Source of the DNA: JAYEPK01 sp048569615
Lineage (GTDB): Archaea; Thermoplasmatota; Penumbrarchaeia; Penumbrarchaeales; Penumbrarchaeaceae
Direction of reading: 5' to 3'
DNA length: 64,000 bases
Assembly: GCA_048569615.1 (NCBI GenBank)
Contig: JBLIRK010000006.1
Location: 11,460-75,459 of the forward strand
Positions 50,541 through 59,270 of this stretch are shown piece after piece (the stretch's first letter is position 1; each line of letters opens with the position of its first letter). The notes under the pieces were generated by a model, which ran no database searches, had not been told where the DNA came from, and saw nothing but the letters and a program-made list of their open reading frames with translations. A program made the translations under genes and the position numbers.

Positions 50541-51680
50541 ATGAAGGTCATAGGTCTCGTGGTGAATCCCATAGCGGGAATGGGAGGAAGGGTGGGTCTC
50601 AAGGGAACCGACGGCGTTCTGGAAGAGGCGCTAGAGCGGGGGGCGGAGCCAAGGGCACCGGAAAGGACGGGGGAGGCTCTGGAGCGCCTGCACGAGGCAT
50701 TCAGGAGGCACAGGCTAAAGGAGGAGATACTCTGGCTCACAGCCTCCGGAGATATGGGAGAGCGGGAGCTCAATGGCATTGTCGAGGGAAAATGGAGGGT
50801 GGAAACGGTCCATCGGACCGGAGAGAGAACCTCCGCGGATGATACGAGGAGATGTGTTGAGAAGGCGCTGCGGAAAGGGGCGGAGATCATCGTGTTCTGC
50901 GGAGGGGACGGCACGGCAAGGGACGTATTCTCCGCCGCCGGCAGCTCCCCCATCTTCGGCATTCCCTCCGGTGTTAAGATGCATTCAGGCGTCTTTGCCG
51001 TGGACCCGTACACGGCCGGAGAGCTTTTGGAATTCTACATCAGAGGAGAGATGACCTTCGGAGAGGGGGAGATAATGGACCTCGACGAGGAGCGCTACAG
51101 GGAGGGAGACTGGAACATGAAGCTCTACGGGATGGGAACAACGCTTTACGAACCTTCATTCGTCCAGACAGGGAAGTTCCTGGTCCAGGAGCAGGAGATG
51201 GAGGACATCATCGGGGAGCTGGCCGACGATATAAAGGAGAGGATGGAGGAGGAGCCTGAAAAGATCTTCATACTTGGTCCTGGTGGAACCCTCCACGGCA
51301 TCGGCGGGCGCCTCGGAATGGAGAAGACACTTCTGGGAGTGGATGCCGCAAAGGGAGGGAAGGTGATCTGCAGCGACTGCAACGAGGAAAGGCTCCGGGA
51401 ATTAATAGCCGGGGAAGGTTCGGAAAGCGAGATCATCGTTTCGCCTATCGGCGGACAGGGTTTCTTCCTGGGCAGGGGAAACCTTCAGCTCAGTCCGGAC
51501 ATAGTCGAAAGGGTGGGGATCGACAATATAACAGTCATCTCCGCTCCCCAAAAGCTCCAGAGGACGGAGTTCCTGAGGGTCGACACCGGGGACCATTCAC
51601 TGGATATGGAGTTCAGGAAAAAGGGAAGCATCAAGGTATTGATCGGCTACAGGACCTACAGGTTCATTAAGATAAAATGA
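50541..51680 (+). CDS. ATP-NAD kinase / AcoX-like family protein
   Basis: A 379-residue protein. It begins KVIGLVVNPIAGMGGRVGLKG, and near residue 120 has VFCGGDGTARDVFSAAG, the GGDGT motif of NAD and diacylglycerol kinases. Then comes GIPSGVKMHSGVFAVDP, typical of the AcoX-like branch. The C-terminal half has FILGPGGTLHGIGGRLG and GGQGFFLGRGN. It may phosphorylate NAD or a related nucleotide or lipid; the branch has no settled activity. It is divergent from the surface protein at 48251-50440. Confidence 0.82.
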   Translation: MKVIGLVVNPIAGMGGRVGLKGTDGVLEEALERGAEPRAPERTGEALERLHEAFRRHRLKEEILWLTASGDMGERELNGIVEGKWRVETVHRTGERTSADDTRRCVEKALRKGAEIIVFCGGDGTARDVFSAAGSSPIFGIPSGVKMHSGVFAVDPYTAGELLEFYIRGEMTFGEGEIMDLDEERYREGDWNMKLYGMGTTLYEPSFVQTGKFLVQEQEMEDIIGELADDIKERMEEEPEKIFILGPGGTLHGIGGRLGMEKTLLGVDAAKGGKVICSDCNEERLRELIAGEGSESEIIVSPIGGQGFFLGRGNLQLSPDIVERVGIDNITVISAPQKLQRTEFLRVDTGDHSLDMEFRKKGSIKVLIGYRTYRFIKIK

Positions 51681-51706
51681 GGGGCCCGAGGGCCCCTCGA
51701 TCCTTC

Positions 51707-53695
51707 TCACTGGAAGAGTATGCCGCAACTCGGGCACTTGTCCACGTCACCCTCCACGACGGCGCCGCAGTTGGGACATTCAAGGGCGACCTCGAACTCC
51801 GCACCGCAGGTGGAGCACTCAGTGTCGTAGGGCCCCAGGGGAGCACCGCACTCGGGGCACATATCGCCTATCTCCTCCTCGGTCCTCTCCATCTCGTCTA
51901 TGAGAGCTTCGAGGTCCTGGACCTCCTGGAGTTCGGATTCCTCGGGGAGGCCCGGTATGGTGATCTCACCCGCAGGGAGGGCCTCGGCCTCCTCTTCCTC
52001 CTCCTCCATCATCTCGTAATCGATCTCTTCCTCCTCCATCTCCTCCGCCTCGTCGAAGTACTCCTCCTTGACCATCTCCCCTTCCTCATATCCCATGGGA
52101 TATCCGGGTGTCGGGGGCGCCATGGGCTCGGCCTCCATCGCTCCGGGTTCGGGCGGAAGCTCCATGGGCTCTTCCTCACCCTTCCTTATGAAGACGAAAT
52201 AGACCACAACGGCTATGAATATGAGAAGCAGGGCCACCGCAACCACGACCAGCATGGTCGGGAATTCGGTCTCGTCCGCGGGAGGCTCGGTAATGGTCAC
52301 GGTTATCTGGTCCTCCACCTCGGTTCCGCTCATATCGGAAACCACCACCTTGAACACGTACACCCCAGGCTCCAGGTCCTTCAGGACTATGGACCTGGTG
52401 GTCCACTGCTGACCGGGCAGCTGCTCGCAGGTCCAGATGTAGTAGAGCTGGTCCCCCTCATCCACATCGGTTGCCATGGCGGTCAGTGTAAGCTCCTTGT
52501 CGGCGGAGAGCTCGGTTGCCGAGGGTTCTATCCTGTCCAGGGTCGGTCTGTGGTTGATAATGGTGTTGTCAAAGGGACTGGTGTCGTTGGCGTTGTCCAC
52601 ACCGTCGTTGTCCCAGTCATCGTCGTTGTCGAGGAAGAGGCCGTCCCCGTCTCCGTCCAGGGAAACGGATTCTCCCCTTGTCTCCGGGAGATCCCCGGTG
52701 TAGTCTATCTGCTGCTTCTCGACGACAAGCCTTTCCTCCGGTGTTGCGTCCGGCTCCATCGAGGCTGTCTTGAATCGGACCATATCTATGGTATATGTGC
52801 CGCCTCCGTCCTGGACCGCCTTAATGATGGGGCTTACAACGGTCTCCTCATCCTCCGGGGCATCCAGTATGACCACCTTCTCCCCGGTCTCCGATGTGTA
52901 CTTGAATCCGTATTCCGATGAAACGAAATCGCTGGCCCTTGTCCCGGTGGAAAAAAGCCTCTGGTCTCCGTAATCGATCTCAATATCTGCGTTTGAACCG
53001 GACAGGGAGAACATGATGAACTCGTAGTCTGTATCTATCACAAGATAGGAATAGGGGAACGGCTCAACGGAGTACTTGTCCGGGGTGCTCCCCTCGGCTG
53101 GCTCGGTGAGCTCGTCCGCGACCTGGAGGTTGATGGCAAAGCTTCCTGTCCTGGTTCCGGGGTCCTCCGGCGCTGTGAAGTCGAGCTCGATGGTGAGCCC
53201 CTCGCTTATCCCGTCCACCTGGGAGTGGTCCAGGGCGTCGTCGATGTTCCCGGCGACGTTGTACTGGGCGGATGATCCGAAGTTCCTACCCGGGAAGTCG
53301 TCCTTTGCGAAAAACTTCACCAGATCGTTGTTGATGACAGTGTAGTTCCAGTCGTGCAGAAAGGAGGGGATATACCAGGTTGTGGTTCCCCCCGATATAT
53401 CCGCTTCGGGTATGGATATGTAGATCGTGTCTATGTCGTTGTCCTCGTCGTTGTTGGTGACGGTGAAATCCAGGGTCGTCTCCTGTCCTGCTCCCAGTAT
53501 GAGAAGGTCCGACGGGAGGCTGGGTATGCTCAGATGCCCCTGGTTCTTCTCTATGTCGGCGGTGAAATCGTCCTGACCGAAATCATCGCCCACCGTTCCA
53601 TGGGACCTGTCGAAGTAGGCTACAGCTGCGAATGCCGCGAAGAACAGAATTGCAGCGACTCCGACTATGATCCTTTCCCTCATTTTACTGTGCAT
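51707..53695 (-). CDS. Surface protein with TM near C-terminus and cytoplasmic tandem zinc ribbon
   Basis: A 662-residue protein from the ATG at 53695 (53704 and 53683 are alternatives). It has an N-terminal signal/anchor helix, a large beta-rich extracellular region including a PKD-like domain (NHRPTLDRIEPSATELSADKE), a membrane helix near residue 500, then an acidic Met/Glu-rich cytoplasmic segment. It ends in two zinc ribbons (CPECGAPL...CSTCG and CPNCGAVV...CPSCG). Zinc ribbons at the inner end of a surface protein suggest an intracellular partner. Function unknown. Confidence 0.72.
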   Translation of the reverse strand: MHSKMRERIIVGVAAILFFAAFAAVAYFDRSHGTVGDDFGQDDFTADIEKNQGHLSIPSLPSDLLILGAGQETTLDFTVTNNDEDNDIDTIYISIPEADISGGTTTWYIPSFLHDWNYTVINNDLVKFFAKDDFPGRNFGSSAQYNVAGNIDDALDHSQVDGISEGLTIELDFTAPEDPGTRTGSFAINLQVADELTEPAEGSTPDKYSVEPFPYSYLVIDTDYEFIMFSLSGSNADIEIDYGDQRLFSTGTRASDFVSSEYGFKYTSETGEKVVILDAPEDEETVVSPIIKAVQDGGGTYTIDMVRFKTASMEPDATPEERLVVEKQQIDYTGDLPETRGESVSLDGDGDGLFLDNDDDWDNDGVDNANDTSPFDNTIINHRPTLDRIEPSATELSADKELTLTAMATDVDEGDQLYYIWTCEQLPGQQWTTRSIVLKDLEPGVYVFKVVVSDMSGTEVEDQITVTITEPPADETEFPTMLVVVAVALLLIFIAVVVYFVFIRKGEEEPMELPPEPGAMEAEPMAPPTPGYPMGYEEGEMVKEEYFDEAEEMEEEEIDYEMMEEEEEEAEALPAGEITIPGLPEESELQEVQDLEALIDEMERTEEEIGDMCPECGAPLGPYDTECSTCGAEFEVALECPNCGAVVEGDVDKCPSCGILFQ

Positions 53696-53877
53696 CTCTG
53701 CCATCTCCCGAGATTTGGATGCTGGAATGGAGAGTTATATTTAAACCTACCCCCAGTACCATCGGATGTGAATCAATTATTTGGGTCTATATAAAAAACC
53801 TTTCCTTCTCAATACCATATATTGATAAAATAGAACAATCGAATATTGAACACTAACAATCGAATATTGAACAATAA
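53696..53877. other. AT-rich intergenic region
   Basis: This 180-base gap between two minus-strand genes is strongly AT-rich and contains two near-identical copies of an AATCGAATATTGAACA stretch (around 53839-53872). It presumably holds the promoter of the zinc-ribbon surface protein and the end of the 81-residue membrane protein gene. I see no RNA gene in it. Confidence 0.5.
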
Positions 53878-54123
53878 TTACGCTCCCTGGAGTATGAGAT
53901 ATACCTTTCTAATGACTATGAACGTGAAAATGAACAGGAAGGTGTAGATGAAGAAGTTCATCCTGTCCTTCAGGGATTTCGATGTGTACATATCCGTAAG
54001 CTCCCGGATGACAAGGATCCCAAGCAGCACAAGAACGAAAAGGACCTCCAGGGACTCCACGAAGATCAAACAGAGAGAGGTCCATGCCGCAAGTGCCAGT
54101 ATGATCTTGACCTCGGGCCTCAT
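53878..54123 (-). CDS. Small membrane protein (two to three helices)
   Basis: An 81-residue protein. The ATG at 54123 overlaps the stop of the preceding gene (ATGA). It is almost wholly hydrophobic: a helix at residues 5-21, another at 24-40 (VLFVLVLLGILVIREL), a short charged stretch (TDMYTSKSLKDR) and a last helix (FFIYTFLFIFTFIVI). No family recognised. Longer frames run inside the neighbouring gene and are not credible. It is cotranslated with 54120-54929. Confidence 0.65.
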   Translation of the reverse strand: MRPEVKIILALAAWTSLCLIFVESLEVLFVLVLLGILVIRELTDMYTSKSLKDRMNFFIYTFLFIFTFIVIRKVYLILQGA

Positions 54124-54929
54124 CTCCTGACCCTCTCCAGTCTGTATTCCACCGTGCTTCCGGCTCTCTTCGCGTCGCCGATCCTCAGAGGTGTATGGGC
54201 CATCCTTGCGGTGGCGCACAATACGGCTGAGCAGCCGGGGCAGCCTACCTGCAGGTGCAGTGAAGGATACTCCTCCCATAATCGGTCGCAGGTCTCCTTC
54301 AGGTCCCTGTGCTTTATGTTTAGCCGTATATTCTCCTTCTCGGTCCTCAGATCAATGCTCCCGAAAAGACCCGTTCCCTTTCCCAGCCTCTCGAGGGACT
54401 CCCCGCCGTCGGCAAGCAGGTCCTCGCCGAACCTCCTTCCCGCGCTCTCCTCTACACTCTCGACAAGGTCGAGGCCGGGGGGTATTATCGACACGCCCAT
54501 GGAAGGTGTTGTCGTACCCACGTTGAATACCTGCTCCCCGGGAAGGTCCGGGAGGCCCATCTTCCTCTTCTCCATGGGAACGTAAACCCTATCCTCCATG
54601 GACCTCCCCCCGGGGGGTATGTAATACCCGTTCCCTTCCAGGTTTAGCGCGGTAAGGATCCTTCCCATGTTCCTTCCCTGGGTGACCTGAAAGGATTCCG
54701 ACAGCTCCCTCGGAACGGTCCTGACCGAGAAGAGAAAGAGTATCAGAAGGCCCATGAGGAGCGATCCGAAACCCGCTCTGAGCAAGAACTCCCCGAGCCT
54801 GCCCCCCGGGTCCCAGGAGAAGGCCTGAAAAAGCTCGGCGGAGAGTACGATGGCTGCAATTCCTGCTGCGGTCAGCAGCGCTCCCCCGATCCTTATAAGG
54901 ACTCCACCGCGGTCCATCATCCCTGCCAT
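54120..54929 (-). CDS. Membrane protein with CPGC motif domain, divergent to DUF4350/MoxR genes
   Basis: A 269-residue protein with two N-terminal membrane helices (about 9-35 and 48-68). A cytoplasmic domain follows, with NGYYIPPGGRSMEDRVYVP and PSMGVSIIPPGLDLVE, and a C-terminal HLQVGCPGCSAVLCATARM motif. The gene starts 99 bases from the divergent DUF4350-MoxR pair. A TATA-like GTTTAATAAATG lies upstream. Starts at 54929 and 54917 are both possible. Role unknown; a link to the MoxR system is inferred from position. Confidence 0.65.
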   Translation of the reverse strand: MAGMMDRGGVLIRIGGALLTAAGIAAIVLSAELFQAFSWDPGGRLGEFLLRAGFGSLLMGLLILFLFSVRTVPRELSESFQVTQGRNMGRILTALNLEGNGYYIPPGGRSMEDRVYVPMEKRKMGLPDLPGEQVFNVGTTTPSMGVSIIPPGLDLVESVEESAGRRFGEDLLADGGESLERLGKGTGLFGSIDLRTEKENIRLNIKHRDLKETCDRLWEEYPSLHLQVGCPGCSAVLCATARMAHTPLRIGDAKRAGSTVEYRLERVRR

Positions 54930-55028
54930 GGAATATCATTTATTAAACATGTCGGCGATGGACCGAGAATGAGCAAAGGTCGAAAGATTTATGCTCTCGG
55001 TTCGTTTATGCAGCTGTGGTGATGGGCC

Positions 55029-56138
55029 ATGATAGAGCAGGTTAGGACAGCATACATGTACCTGCTCATCATGGGTATCGGCGTCGTCCTCTTTCTGTTC
55101 TCGGTGATGGTTCCGGTTCTATCATCCAACGCAGATTTCTCCATCTACAACAGCTCATGGAACGGATGCTCAGAGCTCGGTAAGGACGTCTACAGCACAG
55201 GCTCCTTCCTTCCGACCGTGGACGTCTCGGGGTCCACGGAGGACCGGATCGTCCACAACAGCTTCTCCGAGCTAAAGGGAGAGCTCAAACCCGCGGATTC
55301 GGTCATTCTGATAATCGGCCCCGATCTGGAATTCGACAGCAAAGAGGGGAGCTTCATGCACGATTTCCTGCTGAGGGGCGGAACCCTTCTCCTGGCCGAT
55401 GATGTCGGAACCGGGAACGGACTTCTGGGATACCTCAACACCTCCACAAGGATCACCGGGGAGCTCATGGTGGACCTCTCCTTCATGAAGAGCAGCGAGT
55501 TCTCCGTGACAACAGAGCTGGCCGACCACGAAGTGACCAGAAACGTCTCCCAACTCCTTCTGAACTACCCGTCGACGATCTCCGCCTCCCCCCGGGCAAG
55601 ATCCATCGTGAATTCATCCAAGACATCCTGGCTCGACCTTGACGAGGACAAGGTCCTGGACGGTTCGGAGCCCGAGGGGCCCTTCCCTCTTCTTACCATC
55701 GAGAGCTACGGGAAGGGGGAGCTGATAGTCCTTTCGGAGCCCAGCCTGCTCATCAATCAGATGAGGGAAAAGATGGATAACGGCATCTTCGTCTCGAACC
55801 TCATCTCCTACGTGTCATCCGGCAGGGAGGTGATGGTCATCGACGAATCGCACAGGGACCTCACCAATCCCGTCCAGCTCGCCAACCTCTTCATATCCGA
55901 TTTCAATACGGAGGAGAAGGTGGGCATCATGGTGGGGGTGACGCTTCTCTTCCTCTTCTTCAACACGCCTCTTCCGAGGAAACTTCTCAGGACAGTGAAA
56001 ACCTTTTTAGCCAGGGTCCTTTCTGAAGGAATTGGATTGGAAAAGGAGACCGTGGATCCGGTCCAGGTCGTCATGGCCAAACATCCCGAATGGGACAGAA
56101 GGATACTTGAGAGATTGATCAGGGAGATAGATTCATGA
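55029..56138 (+). CDS. DUF4350-type membrane protein
   Basis: A 369-residue protein. A first membrane helix at residues 10-32 is followed by an extracytoplasmic domain. This includes DSVILIIGPDLEFDSKEGSFMHDFLLRGGTLLLADD and YGKGELIVLSEPSLLIN, the DUF4350 pattern (GIFT/ThuA-like fold). A second helix is near residue 300 (GIMVGVTLLFLFF), then a basic tail. DUF4350 proteins occur beside MoxR ATPases in bacteria and archaea. The stop overlaps the moxR start (ATGA), so the two are translated together. Confidence 0.78.
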   Translation: MIEQVRTAYMYLLIMGIGVVLFLFSVMVPVLSSNADFSIYNSSWNGCSELGKDVYSTGSFLPTVDVSGSTEDRIVHNSFSELKGELKPADSVILIIGPDLEFDSKEGSFMHDFLLRGGTLLLADDVGTGNGLLGYLNTSTRITGELMVDLSFMKSSEFSVTTELADHEVTRNVSQLLLNYPSTISASPRARSIVNSSKTSWLDLDEDKVLDGSEPEGPFPLLTIESYGKGELIVLSEPSLLINQMREKMDNGIFVSNLISYVSSGREVMVIDESHRDLTNPVQLANLFISDFNTEEKVGIMVGVTLLFLFFNTPLPRKLLRTVKTFLARVLSEGIGLEKETVDPVQVVMAKHPEWDRRILERLIREIDS

Positions 56139-57085
56139 CCCGTTCCAAGCAGATATTCGACAGATTCAGACAAGAGACGGCCAAGGTCATCGTGGGATAT
56201 GAGGACATCGTGGAGGATTTCCTGATCTGTCTCTCCTCGGGCGGCCATATTCTACTGGAGGGAGTTCCCGGCATCTCGAAGACCACCCTGGCGAAGACCA
56301 TGTCCGAGGTCATAGGCCTGAACTTCAAGAGGATACAGTTCACCCAGGACCTGCTCCCCGCCGACATAACCGGGCACTACTACTACGATCAGAAGGAGCA
56401 GGTCTTCAGGTTCAGGCAGGGGCCGGTATTCGCAAACGTCATCCTGGCAGACGAGATCAACAGGGCCCCTTCCAAGACCCAGTCGGCCCTCCTCGAGGCC
56501 ATGGAGGAGAACCAGGTCACAGTGGAGGGAACGACCTTCAAGCTCCAGGAGCCCTTCCTAGTGATCGCCACCATCAATCCGGTGGAGCTGGAAGGAGTCT
56601 ATACCCTCCCCGAGGCGCAGCTGGACAGGTTCATGATGAAGGGGACCATGGATTATCTCTCATCCGAGAGGGAGCTTCAGCTCCTCAGGATGAAGAACGT
56701 CTACTGGAAGGACCAGAAGGCAGGCACCCTGGGGGATGATATCTTCTCCATTCTGAAAAACGAGGTGAGGTCATGCAGGGCGGACTCCACGATCTTGCGG
56801 TATATCAGGGATATAATCCTCGAGACCAGAAAGGACGACGACATCATCCTGGGGGCAAGCCCGAGGGCGGGGGAGCAGCTTCTCTATGCTTCCAAGGCCC
56901 TTGCAATCCTTCAGGGAAGGGATTACGTGATCCCCGATGATGTGAAGAGGGTTGCAAGGAAAGTGCTCCCACACAGGCTCTCCCTTTCCCTGGATACGGA
57001 GCTGGAAGGGCTCACTTCGGTTAACGTCATGGAGAAGGTGCTGGGAAGGGTGGAGGTTGTAGCAAGGCCCCGGAAGGAGGCATGA
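56135..57085 (+). CDS. MoxR-family AAA+ ATPase
   Basis: A 316-residue AAA+ protein. Walker A is GVPGISKTT (residues 43-51), Walker B is VILADEINRAPSKTQSALLEAMEE, and sensor/arginine features follow (LPEAQLDRFMMKG). MoxR proteins are chaperones that activate metal or vWA-domain partners, often in the membrane. The usual DUF58/vWA partner gene is not beside it. It overlaps DUF4350 upstream and the phosphohexomutase downstream by four bases each. Confidence 0.92.
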   Translation: MTRSKQIFDRFRQETAKVIVGYEDIVEDFLICLSSGGHILLEGVPGISKTTLAKTMSEVIGLNFKRIQFTQDLLPADITGHYYYDQKEQVFRFRQGPVFANVILADEINRAPSKTQSALLEAMEENQVTVEGTTFKLQEPFLVIATINPVELEGVYTLPEAQLDRFMMKGTMDYLSSERELQLLRMKNVYWKDQKAGTLGDDIFSILKNEVRSCRADSTILRYIRDIILETRKDDDIILGASPRAGEQLLYASKALAILQGRDYVIPDDVKRVARKVLPHRLSLSLDTELEGLTSVNVMEKVLGRVEVVARPRKEA

Positions 57086-58443
57086 TCATGGCAGGCTCTC
57101 CATTCCTGGCCTACGACATCAGGGGAAAGGTGGGGGAGCAGCTCACCGAGGAGATGGTCTACGACATAGGGCTCGCATACTGCAGACTGATCAGACCAAG
57201 CGTTGTCGTAGTCGGCAGGGACATAAGACCCTCCTCAAAAAAGCTCTCCGAGACCCTCTCCGAGGGCCTGATGGAGGGAGGAGCTGACGTCCAGGACATC
57301 GGGCTCTGCGGGACCGAGGTCGTCTATTTCGCAACCTCCTACCTGGAGGTGGACGGCGGGATAATGGTTACCGCATCACACAATCCCAAAGGGTACAACG
57401 GCATGAAGCTGGTGAAAAAGAACTCGGTCCCCATATCCAGGGACAACGGACTGCATGAGATAAGGGACATGGTGGAGGAGGGAGGCATCGAGGGATGCGG
57501 CGGGACCGGCTGCATGATAGAGACGGATATCTGGGAGCCCTATATCGACAAGGTCGTGTCCTTTGTGGACGAGCCGGGTCAGCTGGAGGGGATGAGGGTT
57601 GTCACGGACCCGGGGCACGGATGCGCGGGTCCGGCGCTGGACCTTGTGGCCGAGAGATTGGACCTGGACCTGGTGAGGATGCACCACGAGCCGGACGGTT
57701 CCTTCCCCGCGGGAGTTCCCAATCCGATACTTCCCGAGATGAGGGGGCCCGTATCGAAGAAGGTGCTGGAGAGCGGGGCCGATGCGGGGGTGGCATGGGA
57801 CGGAGATTACGACAGGTGCTTCCTCTTCGACGAGAACGGGGCCTTCACCGAGGGCTACTACATCGTTGGTCTGCTGGCAAAGGAGATGCTCCTCAAGAGT
57901 CCGGGGGGAAAGGTCATTCACGACACCAGGCTCGTATGGAACACCATAGAGATCGTGGAGGAAATGGGTGGTGTTCCCCTGATGAACAGGACCGGCCACG
58001 CATTCATAAAGGACCGGATGAGGCAGGAGGATGCGGTCTACGGGGGAGAGATGTCGGCACACCACTACTTCAGGGACTTCTACTACTGCGACACCGGCAT
58101 GATACCATGGCTCCTGGTCCTGGAGCTCATGGCAAGGGAGAAGAAGAAGCTCTCTGAGCTGATGGCCGAGAGGATGAGGAGATATCCCGTCAGCGGGGAG
58201 ATCAACAGGAGGGTGGCCGACCAGAAGGCGGCCCTGTCCTCGGTGGAGAGGAAATATTCGCCGGGCGCGGTTTCCGTTGACAGGACCGACGGGATCAGCA
58301 TCGAGCACGGGAAATTCAGATTGAACCTGAGGAAGTCGAACACCGAGCCGCTGATAAGGCTCAACGTGGAGACAAGGAATGATAAGAAACTTCTAAAGAA
58401 GGTGACGGAGGAAATTCTCGACCTCATCTCAGAGGCGAAGTGA
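57082..58443 (+). CDS. Phosphomannomutase/phosphoglucomutase
   Basis: A 453-residue alpha-D-phosphohexomutase. The active-site serine loop is TASHNPKGYNGMK near residue 96, the Mg loop DGDYDRC near residue 238, the sugar-binding loop GEMSAHHYF and the phosphate loop RKSNTEPLIRLN. It interconverts hexose 1- and 6-phosphates for glycan precursors. The start overlaps the moxR stop (ATGA); the ATG at 57088 is an alternative. The lipoate ligase gene begins on its stop. Confidence 0.93.
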   Translation: MIMAGSPFLAYDIRGKVGEQLTEEMVYDIGLAYCRLIRPSVVVVGRDIRPSSKKLSETLSEGLMEGGADVQDIGLCGTEVVYFATSYLEVDGGIMVTASHNPKGYNGMKLVKKNSVPISRDNGLHEIRDMVEEGGIEGCGGTGCMIETDIWEPYIDKVVSFVDEPGQLEGMRVVTDPGHGCAGPALDLVAERLDLDLVRMHHEPDGSFPAGVPNPILPEMRGPVSKKVLESGADAGVAWDGDYDRCFLFDENGAFTEGYYIVGLLAKEMLLKSPGGKVIHDTRLVWNTIEIVEEMGGVPLMNRTGHAFIKDRMRQEDAVYGGEMSAHHYFRDFYYCDTGMIPWLLVLELMAREKKKLSELMAERMRRYPVSGEINRRVADQKAALSSVERKYSPGAVSVDRTDGISIEHGKFRLNLRKSNTEPLIRLNVETRNDKKLLKKVTEEILDLISEAK

Positions 58444-59264
58444 TGGAAATGTTCAGGGTATTCTCCGATGGTCATTCCAGTCCCGCGGAGAACATGGCAA
58501 GGGACGAGGCCCTCCTTCGAAGGGTGATCGCGGGGGAATCGGAGCCGTGCGTCAGGTTCTACCGGTGGAAGCCGCCCGGCCTCTCGCTGGGAAGGTTCCA
58601 ATCAGTGAGCAGGGGTGTGGACCTTGAAGCCTGCAGGAGGCACGGGGTGGAGGTGGTTCGTAGATTGACCGGGGGAGAGGCCGTTCTCCACGACGACGAG
58701 CTGACCTATTCCATCGTGGTTCCCCTCCTCCATCCGAAGTTCGAAGGAAGGGGGGTCGTGGATACATACGGAACGATCTCGATGGCGCTGGTGAGGGGTC
58801 TGGAGCTCACGGGATTGGAGGCCGCAATGGCCGGGAGCGCTCCCACCAGACCCGATCCGGCAGGCCAGGGGGTATGCTTCTACACCCCCACCGTGAACGA
58901 GGTCACCGCGGGTAATAAGAAGATCATAGGATCGGCTCAGACCAGGGAGAAGCTCGTCATCCTTCAGCACGGCTCGATCCCCGTAGACTGGGACCTGGAG
59001 AAGCAGTTCGACGTCATGGCGATCCCTATCGAGAACAGGGATGTCTTCAGTGGAATGTTCAGGAACAGGGCCACCACGATATCGGAGCAGCTGGGGAGCA
59101 GGCCTTCCATCGACGAGCTGGTCGCCAATTTCTCAAAGGGTTTCGAGGAGGTTTTCGACACAGAGCTTGTGGAAAGCGATTACAATACGGCCGAGAGGAA
59201 GATGATCCAATGGCTTGTGGAAAAGAGGTACGGCAACGATGAATGGAACATGAAGGTGAAGTGA
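58443..59264 (+). CDS. lplA: Lipoate-protein ligase A family protein
   Basis: A 273-residue BPL/LPL-fold protein. It has RFYRWKPPGLSLGRFQ, VVRRLTGGEAVLHDDELTYSIV (the RRxxGGG-type loop; here TGGE) and NKKIIGSAQTR with the catalytic Lys. It lacks the extra C-terminal domain of E. coli LplA, as in Thermoplasma, where a separate LplB subunit completes the enzyme. It attaches lipoate to 2-oxoacid dehydrogenase or GcvH proteins. Start: ATG 58443 overlapping the previous stop. Confidence 0.88.
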   Translation: MEMFRVFSDGHSSPAENMARDEALLRRVIAGESEPCVRFYRWKPPGLSLGRFQSVSRGVDLEACRRHGVEVVRRLTGGEAVLHDDELTYSIVVPLLHPKFEGRGVVDTYGTISMALVRGLELTGLEAAMAGSAPTRPDPAGQGVCFYTPTVNEVTAGNKKIIGSAQTREKLVILQHGSIPVDWDLEKQFDVMAIPIENRDVFSGMFRNRATTISEQLGSRPSIDELVANFSKGFEEVFDTELVESDYNTAERKMIQWLVEKRYGNDEWNMKVK

Positions 59265-59270
59265 AGTACC

